Shown here piece by piece: positions 51,133 through 60,671 of a stretch of 64,000 bases of DNA. Under the pieces are notes generated by a model. That model did no database searches. It was not told the DNA's origin and saw only the letters and a program-made list of their open reading frames with translations. Made by a program: the position numbers and the translations under genes. Every line of letters starts with the position of its first letter. Position 1 is the first letter of the stretch. The DNA comes from Actinomycetospora lutea (GTDB lineage Bacteria; Actinomycetota; Actinomycetes; Mycobacteriales; Pseudonocardiaceae), in assembly GCF_028737205.1 (NCBI RefSeq), contig NZ_JAQZAL010000004.1, positions 1 through 64,000 of the forward strand, in the 5' to 3' direction.

Positions 51133-52185
51133 ATGGGTGACAAGCACCGGGTCCGTTTCGAACCCGTCGGTATCGAGATCGAGGTCGACGAGGACCAGAC
51201 GATCCTGCGTGCCGCCTTCGAGCAGGGCGTGCAGCTGATGCACGGCTGCAAGGAGGGGCAGTGCGCGGCGTGCAAGTCCTTCGTCCTCGAAGGCGACCTG
51301 GACGAGATCGAGCTGGACCGGTACTCGACCTTCGCGCTCCCGGACATGGAACGGGAGGAGGGCCAGACGCTCCTCTGCCGCGCCCACGCCTACGACGACC
51401 TGACGATCGAGCTCCTCAACTACGACGAGGAGATCCTGCGCAGCGGCCTCCCGGTCCGGAAGGGCACCGTCGAGGTGCTCGCCAACGACGAGGTCACCCA
51501 CGACATGCGGCACCTCGTGGTCAAGCAGGTCGCCGGCGAGGACATCAAGTTCTTCCCCGGCCAGTACATGGACTTCACCGTCCCGCACACCGGTGCGGTC
51601 AGGTCGTTCTCCATGGCGAACACCCCGAACCGCGAGGGCGTGTTCGAGTTCGTCATCAAGATCTATCCGGACGGCGCGTTCTCACAGTACCTCGCGAAGG
51701 AGGTGGAGGTCGGCGACCGCATCGAGGTCGAGGCCCCGTTCGGCACCTGCACCCTGCGCGAGAACCGCACGTCCGACATCGTCTTCATCGGCGGCGGTGC
51801 CGGGATGGCGCCCCTGCTCGGCCTCCTGCGCGCCCTCGTCGAGAAGGGCTCGGAGCGCAAGGCGCGGCTCTACTACGGCGCCCGCACGAAAGCCGATCTG
51901 TGCTTCGAGGAGGAACTGCGCGCGTTCGAGGGGAAGATTCCCGGCTTCCGCTACGTCCCCGCGCTCTCCGAGCACGACGGCGACGACTGGGACGGCGCGA
52001 CCGGGCTGATCACCGAGGTGGTCCGGGAGCGCGAGCCGGACCTCGAAGGGATGGATGCCTATGTGTGCGGTCCGCCGCCGATGGTCGACGCGGCGATCGC
52101 CCTCCTGAGCCAGCGCGGGATGAACACGCACAACATCTTCTACGACAAGTTCACCACCACCGGAGAGCCGGAGGACGAGGGCTAA
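51133..52185 (+). CDS. prmB: monooxygenase reductase, 2Fe-2S/FAD/NADH
   Basis: The 350-residue protein has an N-terminal plant-type ferredoxin domain with cysteines 39, 44, 47 and 82 (HGCKEGQCAACKS and LLCRAH). An FAD domain follows (RSFSMANTPNR), then an NAD domain (VFIGGGAGMAPLLGLLRAL, then YVCGPPPMVDAA). It passes electrons from NADH to the diiron hydroxylase. The start follows an AAGGAG at good spacing. It lies 133 bases after prmA, separated by the hairpin, and three bases before prmC. Length and order are as in other prm, mim and thm clusters. Confidence 0.93.
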   Translation: MGDKHRVRFEPVGIEIEVDEDQTILRAAFEQGVQLMHGCKEGQCAACKSFVLEGDLDEIELDRYSTFALPDMEREEGQTLLCRAHAYDDLTIELLNYDEEILRSGLPVRKGTVEVLANDEVTHDMRHLVVKQVAGEDIKFFPGQYMDFTVPHTGAVRSFSMANTPNREGVFEFVIKIYPDGAFSQYLAKEVEVGDRIEVEAPFGTCTLRENRTSDIVFIGGGAGMAPLLGLLRALVEKGSERKARLYYGARTKADLCFEEELRAFEGKIPGFRYVPALSEHDGDDWDGATGLITEVVREREPDLEGMDAYVCGPPPMVDAAIALLSQRGMNTHNIFYDKFTTTGEPEDEG

Positions 52186-52188
52186 CCC

Positions 52189-53379
52189 ATGACCAGCACC
52201 GAAGAACGTCCGGAGCGGAGCGTTCCGAAGCCTGTCTTCACAGACGCCGAGGCCGGCGCCAAGGAGTTCCCCGACTCGGGGCCCTCCGCGCGGCACTACA
52301 ACTACTTCAAGGCGGCGAAGCGCAAGCAGACGCACTACGAGGACGTGACCGTCGAGGTCCAGCCGGACCCTCGGCACTACCTGACCCAGGGCTGGATCTA
52401 CGGCTTCGCCGACGGCTCGCGTGGCTACCCGCTGACCTGGACCAAGCTCAAGGCCTGGGGTGTCGACGACCCCGAGCCCGAGCGGGGCCCCGGTTCCGGC
52501 GGCAAGCCGGTGGAGAACTGGCCGGCCCACGGGTGGCACGAGTTCCGCGATCCCAACGAGGAGTGGGAACTCACGATGTACCGGTACAACGCCAACGTTG
52601 TCCGGCAGATCAACCAGAACGTCGAGAACGCGCGCAATGCGAAGGCGTTCGACCAGTGGAGCCCGAACTGGGTGCGCTTCGTCGAGCGCAACGTCGGCGC
52701 CTGGATGCACATCGAGCACATCCTCGGCCTGTACGTGTTCGCCGCGAACAACCGGTCCGGCCCGACGAACATGCACAACACGGCGATGGCCGTGAACAGC
52801 GAGCACAAGATCCGGTTCGCGCAGGACCTGGCGCTCTACAACCTCACGCTCACCGAGGAGATCGAGGGCTTCGACGGCGCCGCGCACCTCGACGCCTGGA
52901 ACAACGACCCGGTGTGGCAGGGCGCGCGGAAGGTGTGCGAGGCACTGCCGGCGATCCGCGACGACTGGGGCGAGTCCATCTTCGCGACGAACGTGGTGTT
53001 CGAGCCGCTGGTCGGCGAGCTCTTCCGCTCGAACCTCGTCATGCAGGTCGCGGCCCGCAACGGCGACTACGTCACCCCGACCATCGTCGGCGCGGGCGAG
53101 TACGACTTCGACCAGCGGGACCTGCGCTGGACGGTCGCCTGCTTCGCTCCGCTGACCCAGGACCGCGAGTTCGCCGACCACAACAAGGAACTGATGAACG
53201 GCTGGCTGCAGCACTGGGTGCCGCAGTGTCTCGAGGCGGCCCGCACGATGCAGCCGCTCTGGTCGCAGGCCGACGCCAAGCCGCCTCGCTTCGAGGACTC
53301 ACTCGACAAGGCCAAGAACCGCTTCGCCGGGATCCTCGCCGATCTCGGGCTCGAGACCCCGAAGGAGCTGAGCCAGTGA
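52189..53379 (+). CDS. prmC: soluble diiron monooxygenase, small hydroxylase subunit
   Basis: The 396-residue protein is the beta subunit of the hydroxylase. It has the bacterial multicomponent monooxygenase helical fold but lacks a full set of iron ligands. Recognisable parts are HYNYFKAAKRKQTHYEDVTV, HEFRDPNEEWELTMYRYNA, and FATNVVFEPLVGELFRSNL. It pairs with PrmA to form the hydroxylase dimer of heterodimers. Its ATG is three bases after the prmB stop, and its stop overlaps the prmD start as GTGA. Confidence 0.92.
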   Translation: MTSTEERPERSVPKPVFTDAEAGAKEFPDSGPSARHYNYFKAAKRKQTHYEDVTVEVQPDPRHYLTQGWIYGFADGSRGYPLTWTKLKAWGVDDPEPERGPGSGGKPVENWPAHGWHEFRDPNEEWELTMYRYNANVVRQINQNVENARNAKAFDQWSPNWVRFVERNVGAWMHIEHILGLYVFAANNRSGPTNMHNTAMAVNSEHKIRFAQDLALYNLTLTEEIEGFDGAAHLDAWNNDPVWQGARKVCEALPAIRDDWGESIFATNVVFEPLVGELFRSNLVMQVAARNGDYVTPTIVGAGEYDFDQRDLRWTVACFAPLTQDREFADHNKELMNGWLQHWVPQCLEAARTMQPLWSQADAKPPRFEDSLDKAKNRFAGILADLGLETPKELSQ

Positions 53380-53741
53380 CCACGCAGGAGATGAAGTTCG
53401 GCGCGGAGAACGCCACCGCGTCGAACATGTGCGGCTTCACGCTGATGAACAACCAGGTGGGTGTGCTCGTCGCGAACGTCCTGTCGCGGCTGCCCAACGT
53501 CAAGGTCGAGCACCTGCCCTCGATGATCCGCGTCGACGGGGAGGGCAAGTTCGAGACCGTCTACGCCGACATCGACGAGGAGGCCGGCGAGGACGAGAAC
53601 TGGTTCGACGCGGCCGAGTTCGAGGAGAACATGTCGACCCACTACGGGCGCATGGTCCACCTCGACGACCGCACGATCATGTTCGCCAACCCCGAGGACG
53701 CGGCCGAGTACATCGACTTCGACCTCAAGCCCGTCACCTGA
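53376..53741 (+). CDS. prmD: monooxygenase coupling (effector) protein
   Basis: The 121-residue protein is the cofactor-free regulatory component that docks on the hydroxylase and gates oxygen and electron transfer. The family pattern is visible in ASNMCGFTLMNNQVGVLVAN, VKVEHLPSMIRVDGEGKFE and HYGRMVHLDDRTIMFANPED. It starts with GTG, coupled to prmC. It is followed by a strong hairpin before the GroEL gene. Confidence 0.9.
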   Translation: MTTQEMKFGAENATASNMCGFTLMNNQVGVLVANVLSRLPNVKVEHLPSMIRVDGEGKFETVYADIDEEAGEDENWFDAAEFEENMSTHYGRMVHLDDRTIMFANPEDAAEYIDFDLKPVT

Positions 53742-53745
53742 CCGC

Positions 53746-55535
<1,790 letters not shown>

Positions 55536-55565
55536 CAGCGCTGTGACCATCGAGAGGAGCTCGTC

Positions 55566-56594
55566 GTGAAGGCCGTTCGCGTCCACGGTTACCAGCAGGA
55601 CCCCAGCCTCGACGACATCCCGGAGCCGAAGCTGCAGGGCCCGCTCGACGTCATCGTGAAGATCGGTGGCGCGGGGGTCTGCCGGACCGATCTGCACATC
55701 GTCAACGGCGACTGGAAGGACATCCAGAACCCGGACCTGCCCTACGTCATCGGCCACGAGAACGCCGGCTGGGTGCACGAGGTCGGCGACGCCGTGACCA
55801 ACGTCCGCGTCGGGGACACCGTCATCCTGCACCCGCAGCCCTCCTGCGGGCTGTGCCTCGCCTGCCGCGCGGGGCGGGACATGCAGTGCACGGGGGACGC
55901 GTTCTTCCCCGGCCTGTCCAACAACGACGGCGGGATGGCCGAATACCTGCGGACCACCGCCCGGGCCTGCGTGAAGCTCAACCCGGACACCAACCCCGCC
56001 GACGTCGCGGCGCTCGCCGACGCCGGCATCACCGCGTACCACGCGGTGCGCAAGGCCGTGCCGTACCTGTACCCGGGCACGAGCGCGGTCGTCATCGGGG
56101 CCGGCGGCCTGGGCCACATCGGCATCCAGGCCCTCGCCGCCCTGACGGCCACGAAGATCATCGTGGTCGACAAGAACCCGGCCGCGCTCGAACTGGCGAA
56201 GCAGATCGGCGCGGACGAGACCGTCGTGGCCGACGGCAACCACGTCGCGGCGGTGCAGGACCTCACCGGTGGCGGTGCCACCGTCGTCTTCGACTTCGTC
56301 GCCGAGCAGGGCGTCGAGCTCGAGGCGTGGCAGATGACCGGGCCGGCCGGCTACCAGTTCGTGCTCGGATACGGCGGACAGTTCCAGGCCCCGACGCTCG
56401 ACTTCGTCGCCGGCGAGAAGAACGTCATCGGCAACATCGTCGGGACGTACAACGACCTGGCCGAGCTGATGGTCCTCGCCCAGGCGGGCAAGGTCACGCT
56501 GCACACGGTGCAGTACCGGCTCGACCAGGCCCTGGACGCCCTGCACGACCTGGACGCGGGGAAGGTCCGCGGCCGGGCGATCCTCGTCCCGTAG
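55566..56594 (+). CDS. zinc-dependent NAD alcohol dehydrogenase
   Basis: The 342-residue medium-chain dehydrogenase has catalytic zinc ligands C39 (GVCRTDLH) and H64-E65 (IGHENAGW). Structural zinc cysteines are C94, C97, C100 and C108. The nucleotide motif is SAVVIGAGGLGHIGIQALAA. The third catalytic ligand position appears to be aspartate (ALADAGITAYHAV). It probably oxidises the alcohol made by the monooxygenase, for example 2-propanol or 1-propanol. GTG start with AGAGGAGCT upstream. The gap from groEL is 30 bases, so it is co-transcribed. Confidence 0.9.
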   Translation: MKAVRVHGYQQDPSLDDIPEPKLQGPLDVIVKIGGAGVCRTDLHIVNGDWKDIQNPDLPYVIGHENAGWVHEVGDAVTNVRVGDTVILHPQPSCGLCLACRAGRDMQCTGDAFFPGLSNNDGGMAEYLRTTARACVKLNPDTNPADVAALADAGITAYHAVRKAVPYLYPGTSAVVIGAGGLGHIGIQALAALTATKIIVVDKNPAALELAKQIGADETVVADGNHVAAVQDLTGGGATVVFDFVAEQGVELEAWQMTGPAGYQFVLGYGGQFQAPTLDFVAGEKNVIGNIVGTYNDLAELMVLAQAGKVTLHTVQYRLDQALDALHDLDAGKVRGRAILVP

Positions 56595-56623
56595 ACGGCG
56601 GAGTACAGGAAGGACACCACCAC

Positions 56624-57685
56624 ATGTACGAGAAGGACGGCGAGAAGTACTTCATCGTCGATTCCCACATGCACTACTGGGACGCGTCGCCCGAGAACTG
56701 GGTGCAGGGCGCGGAACAGTACGCCAAGGGTTGGATCGAGTGCTTCCACGCCTACCAGGGGCTCGGCCCGGCCGAGACGCACCAGCCGCTCGAGGAGTTC
56801 CAGAAGGTCTCCGAGGAGCAGCTGATGCGCCAGGAGTTCGAGGAGGGCCACGTCGACGTGGCGATCCTCCAGTCGACCTACCTGCGCGAGTGGTACAAGA
56901 ACGGCTTCAACACCAGCGAGCGCAACGGCTACCTCGCCGAGAAGTACCCGGGCAAGTTCATCCTCAACACCCGTTTCGACCCGCGTGACGGTGACGCCGG
57001 CATGCGCGAGTTCGAGGAGAACGTGCGCCGGTACGGGGCCATCGGCGCGAAGCTCTACACCGCGGAGTGGAACGGCGACTCGCGCGGCTTCAAGCTCACC
57101 GACCCGGAGGCGTACCGCTTCCTGCAGCGGGCCGAGGAGCTCGGGGTCAAGAACATCCACGTGCACAAGGGCCCGACGATCTGGCCGCTGGACAAGGACG
57201 CGTTCGACGTCTCCGACGTCGACCACGCCGCGACCGACTTCCAGGGCCTGAACTTCATCGTCGAGCACGTGGGTCTGCCGCGCATCGAGGACTTCTGCTT
57301 CATGGCGACGCAGGAGCCCAACGTGTACGCGGGTCTGTCCGTGGTCATCGGCGGCCTCATGCACGCCCGTCCCAAGTTCTTCGCCAAGGTCATGGGCGAG
57401 CTGCTGTTCTGGGTCGGCGAGGACAAGATGACCTTCGGCTCGGACTACAACATCTGGGAACCGAAGTGGCAGGTCGAGGGCTTCGTCGACTGGACGATGC
57501 CCGACGACGACCAGTTCGCCGACTACCCGCGCCTCGACACCAACGGCAAGAAGAAGATCCTCGGTCTGAACGCGGCGAAGCTCTACGGCATCGAGGTGCC
57601 GGCCGAGTGCCAGATCACCGAGGGGCAGCCGGCGGCGCAGGACGACGCGCAGCTCGTCGAGGACCGGTCGGTGGCCCCGGCATGA
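56624..57685 (+). CDS. amidohydrolase-2 family metal-dependent hydrolase
   Basis: The 353-residue TIM-barrel protein has an intact HxH after the first strand (FIVDSHMHYWDASPENW), a later histidine in NIHVHKGPTIWPLD, another in FIVEHVGLPRIEDF, and the aspartate in MTFGSDYNIWEPKW. These are the ligands expected of the ACMSD-like amidohydrolase-2 family. Genes of this type are a standing member of prm, mim and thm clusters, yet the reaction is not settled. The stop overlaps the DUF59 start as ATGA. A diverged paralogue with altered ligands is at 3419. Confidence 0.88.
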   Translation: MYEKDGEKYFIVDSHMHYWDASPENWVQGAEQYAKGWIECFHAYQGLGPAETHQPLEEFQKVSEEQLMRQEFEEGHVDVAILQSTYLREWYKNGFNTSERNGYLAEKYPGKFILNTRFDPRDGDAGMREFEENVRRYGAIGAKLYTAEWNGDSRGFKLTDPEAYRFLQRAEELGVKNIHVHKGPTIWPLDKDAFDVSDVDHAATDFQGLNFIVEHVGLPRIEDFCFMATQEPNVYAGLSVVIGGLMHARPKFFAKVMGELLFWVGEDKMTFGSDYNIWEPKWQVEGFVDWTMPDDDQFADYPRLDTNGKKKILGLNAAKLYGIEVPAECQITEGQPAAQDDAQLVEDRSVAPA

Positions 57686-58446
57686 TCGCAGGCACGGGTC
57701 CAGCTCGCCTATCGGCGTGCTGTGTGTCTGGCTCCGTGTCCCAGGCCTCCTCCACCCCGCCGACCACGCTGGTCGACGGGGTGTGGGAGGCGCTGCGCAC
57801 CGTGCGCGACCCCGAGCTCGACAACGACGTGGTCAGCCTCGATTTCGTGGCCGACTGCTCGGTCACCGAGGACGGGATCGCGCACGTGCGCCTGCGCCTG
57901 CCCACCTACTTCTGCGCGCCCAACTTCGCGTTCCTCATGGTCGCCGACGCCTGGGACGCCGTGTCGCAGGTGGACGGACTGGCCGACGTGGACGTGGCGC
58001 TCATCGACCACTTCGCCTCCGACGCCATCAACGCCGGGGTCGCGGCGCGGGCCGGGTTCGTGCACTCGATGGCCGGCAGCGAGGTCGGCGAGGCCGTCGA
58101 GGAGCTGCACGAGCTGCGCCGCTCGTTCACCGAGCGGGCCATGATGGCCGGCACCGACCTCGTCGTCCGCCCGCTGATGCGGGCGGGTGCGACGCCCGAG
58201 CAGGTCGCCGGGATGACACTCGGCGACGCGCCGGACAGTGCCGACCTGCGCCGCCTGCGGGCGCGCCGGAGCGAGCTCGGCATCCCCGCCGACGACGACG
58301 CACCGCTCGTGGTCGACCCCGTGGGGCGGACGGTGGGCCTCGAGGCCCTGCCGCTGCACCTGCGCAAGGCGCGCTCGTACCAGGTCGGCGTCGACGCCAA
58401 CACCAGCATCTGCCGCGGTCAGCTCGCGGCCCGCTACGGGCTGTAG
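57682..58446 (+). CDS. DUF59-family protein with long C-terminal extension
   Basis: The 254-residue protein has a DUF59 domain at about residues 30-125: LVDGVWEALRTVRDPELDND, VVSLDFVADCSVTEDG, and RLPTYFCAPNFAFLMVADAW with the conserved cysteine 78. The second half (GFVHSMAGSEVGEAVEELHE, GLEALPLHLRKARSYQVGVD) is not part of the usual domain. DUF59 proteins help install metal or iron-sulfur centres, so this one may mature the diiron hydroxylase or the amidohydrolase. That is inference. It is coupled to the amidohydrolase by ATGA. Confidence 0.8.
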   Translation: MIAGTGPARLSACCVSGSVSQASSTPPTTLVDGVWEALRTVRDPELDNDVVSLDFVADCSVTEDGIAHVRLRLPTYFCAPNFAFLMVADAWDAVSQVDGLADVDVALIDHFASDAINAGVAARAGFVHSMAGSEVGEAVEELHELRRSFTERAMMAGTDLVVRPLMRAGATPEQVAGMTLGDAPDSADLRRLRARRSELGIPADDDAPLVVDPVGRTVGLEALPLHLRKARSYQVGVDANTSICRGQLAARYGL

Positions 58447-58486
58447 CACCGACCGGCCGGCTCCGTCCCGAGAGGAGGCTCCCGCC

Positions 58487-59119
58487 ATGCCGCGTCACCC
58501 GGGCTGCGACCCCGTGCAGCTCGATCCCGGCAGTCACGACGACCCCGGGGCCGGGCGCTGTCTGATGGAGCACGTCTCGGTGCTGGCGGGGGAGCCGTTC
58601 CGGGCGTGGCCCCGGTGCACCCACCCCGCCGTCGCCGCGCTGGCCACCCAGGTCAACGACCGGTGCTCGCCACAAGGGCGGGCGGCGCTGCTCGGGCGGG
58701 CCGAGGCGCTCGCCCGCGCGGCCAGCGACGACCCGGCGCTGACCTGGCGGCTCGTCGGGCTGACCGCCGAGGCGACGCTCGTGATCCGACCGTACGAGCG
58801 GGGCGCGACCCGGCGCCTCGCCCGGGCCCGGCGGTGGCGCCGGCTGTGGGGCACCGCCCTGCCGCGCCCGCTCGCCCGCCGCCTGCCGCGCTGGGCGCTG
58901 GTGAGCTGCGGGCTCGCGGCCCTCGACGAGCTCGTCGCCGCGGTCCACGGCCTGGTCGCCGTGGCCGGGCCGCCCGGCTCGCCGGAACGCGACATCGCGC
59001 TCGTCGCCCTGCTGGACAGCGTGCTCGACCACGTCCTCGACGACGTGCCGCAGGCCGTCCCGCCGGCCGGGCCCACCCGGACCGACACCACCATCGTCAT
59101 GAAGGAGCTCGTCGCATGA
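58487..59119 (+). CDS. uncharacterised operon protein, 210 residues
   Basis: GAGAGGAGG upstream gives a strong start. The product begins MPRHPGCDPVQLDPGSHDDP and has CLMEHVSVLAGEPFRAWPRC, THPAVAALATQVNDRCSPQG. That stretch recalls a short actinobacterial family with the pattern ME-x-x-S-x-L-A-G-E ... CTHP ... A-x-x-V-N-D, of unknown function. The rest is arginine and alanine rich helix. Four cysteines (7, 25, 44 and 59) fall in the first 60 residues. Its stop overlaps the next start as ATGA. Confidence 0.6.
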   Translation: MPRHPGCDPVQLDPGSHDDPGAGRCLMEHVSVLAGEPFRAWPRCTHPAVAALATQVNDRCSPQGRAALLGRAEALARAASDDPALTWRLVGLTAEATLVIRPYERGATRRLARARRWRRLWGTALPRPLARRLPRWALVSCGLAALDELVAAVHGLVAVAGPPGSPERDIALVALLDSVLDHVLDDVPQAVPPAGPTRTDTTIVMKELVA

Positions 59120-59721
59120 GCGCCCCCAGCGACACCCCGCGCACCGTCCGGCGGATCGGATCGCCGGCCGCGGTGGCGCTCGCCGACCTCGCGGCGATCT
59201 TCGACGACCTGCAGACCGTGCTGCTGTGCTGCGAGCGCCTCGTGACGGCGCTCAACATCCCGGAGCCGGACCCGGTGGTCGTCGAGTCGCTCTGGACCAC
59301 GGCGCTGCTGTCGTACTCGCGCTGCTTCGCGCCCGGCGAGCGGGGCATGAACCTCACCGAGGACGACGTCACCGCCCTCGAGCTCGAGGGCGAGGTGCTC
59401 GGCTGGCACAAGATGCTGCGCCAGCTCAAGAAGCACTACGCGGACCCCGCGACCAACCCGCGCGAGACGTTCGACGTCGGCGTGGCCGTCGCCGACGGCG
59501 TCCCGCAGGGCGTGGCGATCACGTCGACGCGCCAGGCGCTGCCGGACACGATCTCGGTGCACCAGACCGGCGCGATCGCCTACCAGCTCAGCCAGCGCGT
59601 CGACCAGCGCATCGCCGAGCACCAGGGCACGGTCCTCGAGGGCGCCCGCGCCCTGAGCCCGACGGAGCTCGAGACCCTCGACGAGGTCGAGCTCACCGAC
59701 ACCCCGGAGGGTGACGAGTGA
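59116..59721 (+). CDS. uncharacterised operon protein, 201 residues
   Basis: The product is helical at first (VALADLAAIFDDLQTVLLCC, ERLVTALNIPEPDPVVVES), with two adjacent cysteines. A middle block follows (LTEDDVTALELEGEVLGWHK), then a strand-rich part (FDVGVAVADGVPQGVAITS), and it ends acidic. I do not recognise the family. It is linked to both neighbours by ATGA and GTGA overlaps. The codon pattern is strong and uniform, so it is a real gene of the monooxygenase transcript. Confidence 0.65.
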   Translation: MSAPSDTPRTVRRIGSPAAVALADLAAIFDDLQTVLLCCERLVTALNIPEPDPVVVESLWTTALLSYSRCFAPGERGMNLTEDDVTALELEGEVLGWHKMLRQLKKHYADPATNPRETFDVGVAVADGVPQGVAITSTRQALPDTISVHQTGAIAYQLSQRVDQRIAEHQGTVLEGARALSPTELETLDEVELTDTPEGDE

Positions 59722-59972
59722 TCGAGAAGTACAACCCGTGGACGGTCGTCAACCTGGTGTTCGAGCACCTCGCCGACCAGGGGCTGCACCCCGTCCTGGG
59801 CGAGAGCGGCGACCCCTCGGACGCGGCCGCCGACCTGCTGCGCTCCCTCGGGATCACGCCCGGTGACCCGTCGTGGGGCGAGGGCCAGGACGCCGAGCGC
59901 GTCCGCGAGGACCTCGCCGCGCTGCGGGCGGCGTTCGAACCGGTCGACACGGCCGACTCGTCCCGGGAGTGA
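59718..59972 (+). CDS. uncharacterised small operon protein, 84 residues
   Basis: The product starts with GTG and reads MIEKYNPWTVVNLVFEHLAD, then QGLHPVLGESGDPSDAAADL and a final acidic helix. It is small, acidic and helical, without a recognised domain. GTGA overlaps on both sides tie it to its neighbours. It could be a small adaptor for the preceding or following protein. Confidence 0.65.
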   Translation: MIEKYNPWTVVNLVFEHLADQGLHPVLGESGDPSDAAADLLRSLGITPGDPSWGEGQDAERVREDLAALRAAFEPVDTADSSRE

Positions 59973-60520
59973 CCGTGGTCGCGATGCGCTTCGCGCGGCT
60001 CGTGGTGCACCGGATGACCCGCGAGCCGCTCGCGCTGCTCGTGGAGGAGAACGCCGACCGGTGCGTGGTGGTGTCGGTGCGCGGGCCCCAGGCCGAGATC
60101 CTCGACCGGGGTCCGCGGGCGGCGACGCCGGACGACGACGACCGCCTCACCCAGGACCTCATCGGCGAGCTCGCGGCCAAGCTCGGGCGGCGCCTCGCGC
60201 GCGGCGAGATCGTCGACCTCGTCGACGACCGCTTCCGGGCCGAGCTGGTGCTCGACGACGGCACGCGCCTGCCCGGGCGCCCGAGCGACGTGCTCGCGGT
60301 GACCGTGCGTGAGGGCCTCGCCCTCGAGGTGGCCGACGCCGTGGTCGACGCCGTGGGCCAGTCGTACAGCGAGCTCGGCGGCGACCGGCAGGAGCCGGCG
60401 CGCGCGGCCGCGGAGCAGGTGGAGGAGATGCGCGCGTTCCTCGAGCAGGCCACCCCGCAGGACTTCGCCCGCCCGCCGGACGCCGGCGGGGGCCGGACCG
60501 GCGGGGACGACCCGGTCTGA
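59969..60520 (+). CDS. DUF151/bifunctional nuclease-like domain protein
   Basis: The 183-residue protein has a DUF151 (BFN) pattern: LTQDLIGELAAKLGRRLARG, EIVDLVDDRFRAELVLDDGT, RLPGRPSDVLAVTVREGLAL, EVADAVVDAVGQSY, and a final EEMRAFLEQATPQDFARP. The equivalent family blocks are SRPSDAIALALR and FREFLD-x-(I/V)-x-P-E-DF. The family is linked to nuclease activity in plants and is mostly uncharacterised in bacteria. Finding it in a monooxygenase operon is unusual. GTG start, coupled to the preceding gene. Confidence 0.65.
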   Translation: MTVVAMRFARLVVHRMTREPLALLVEENADRCVVVSVRGPQAEILDRGPRAATPDDDDRLTQDLIGELAAKLGRRLARGEIVDLVDDRFRAELVLDDGTRLPGRPSDVLAVTVREGLALEVADAVVDAVGQSYSELGGDRQEPARAAAEQVEEMRAFLEQATPQDFARPPDAGGGRTGGDDPV

Positions 60521-60569
60521 GGGCCGGGACCTCCCGACCGGTCCTGACCTGCGGCGTCGTCGCGCGGAC

Positions 60570-60584
60570 GTCTCGATCCGAGAC
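60570..60584 (+). promoter_or_regulatory. palindrome GTCTCG-ATC-CGAGAC upstream of the activator gene
   Basis: A perfect 6-3-6 inverted repeat ends 87 bases before the activator start codon. It matches the GTCTCA-GTG-TGAGAC site upstream of the right-hand IclR gene at five of six bases in each half. It is a good candidate for an IclR operator. Confidence 0.6.
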
Positions 60585-60671
60585 AATCGAGGGTCCCTGC
60601 GGGGCCCGTCGGGGCCGTACGATGCCGTGTTAGCCATCACTTCGTCGTGGTGGTCGATGGCGAGGTGGCCC

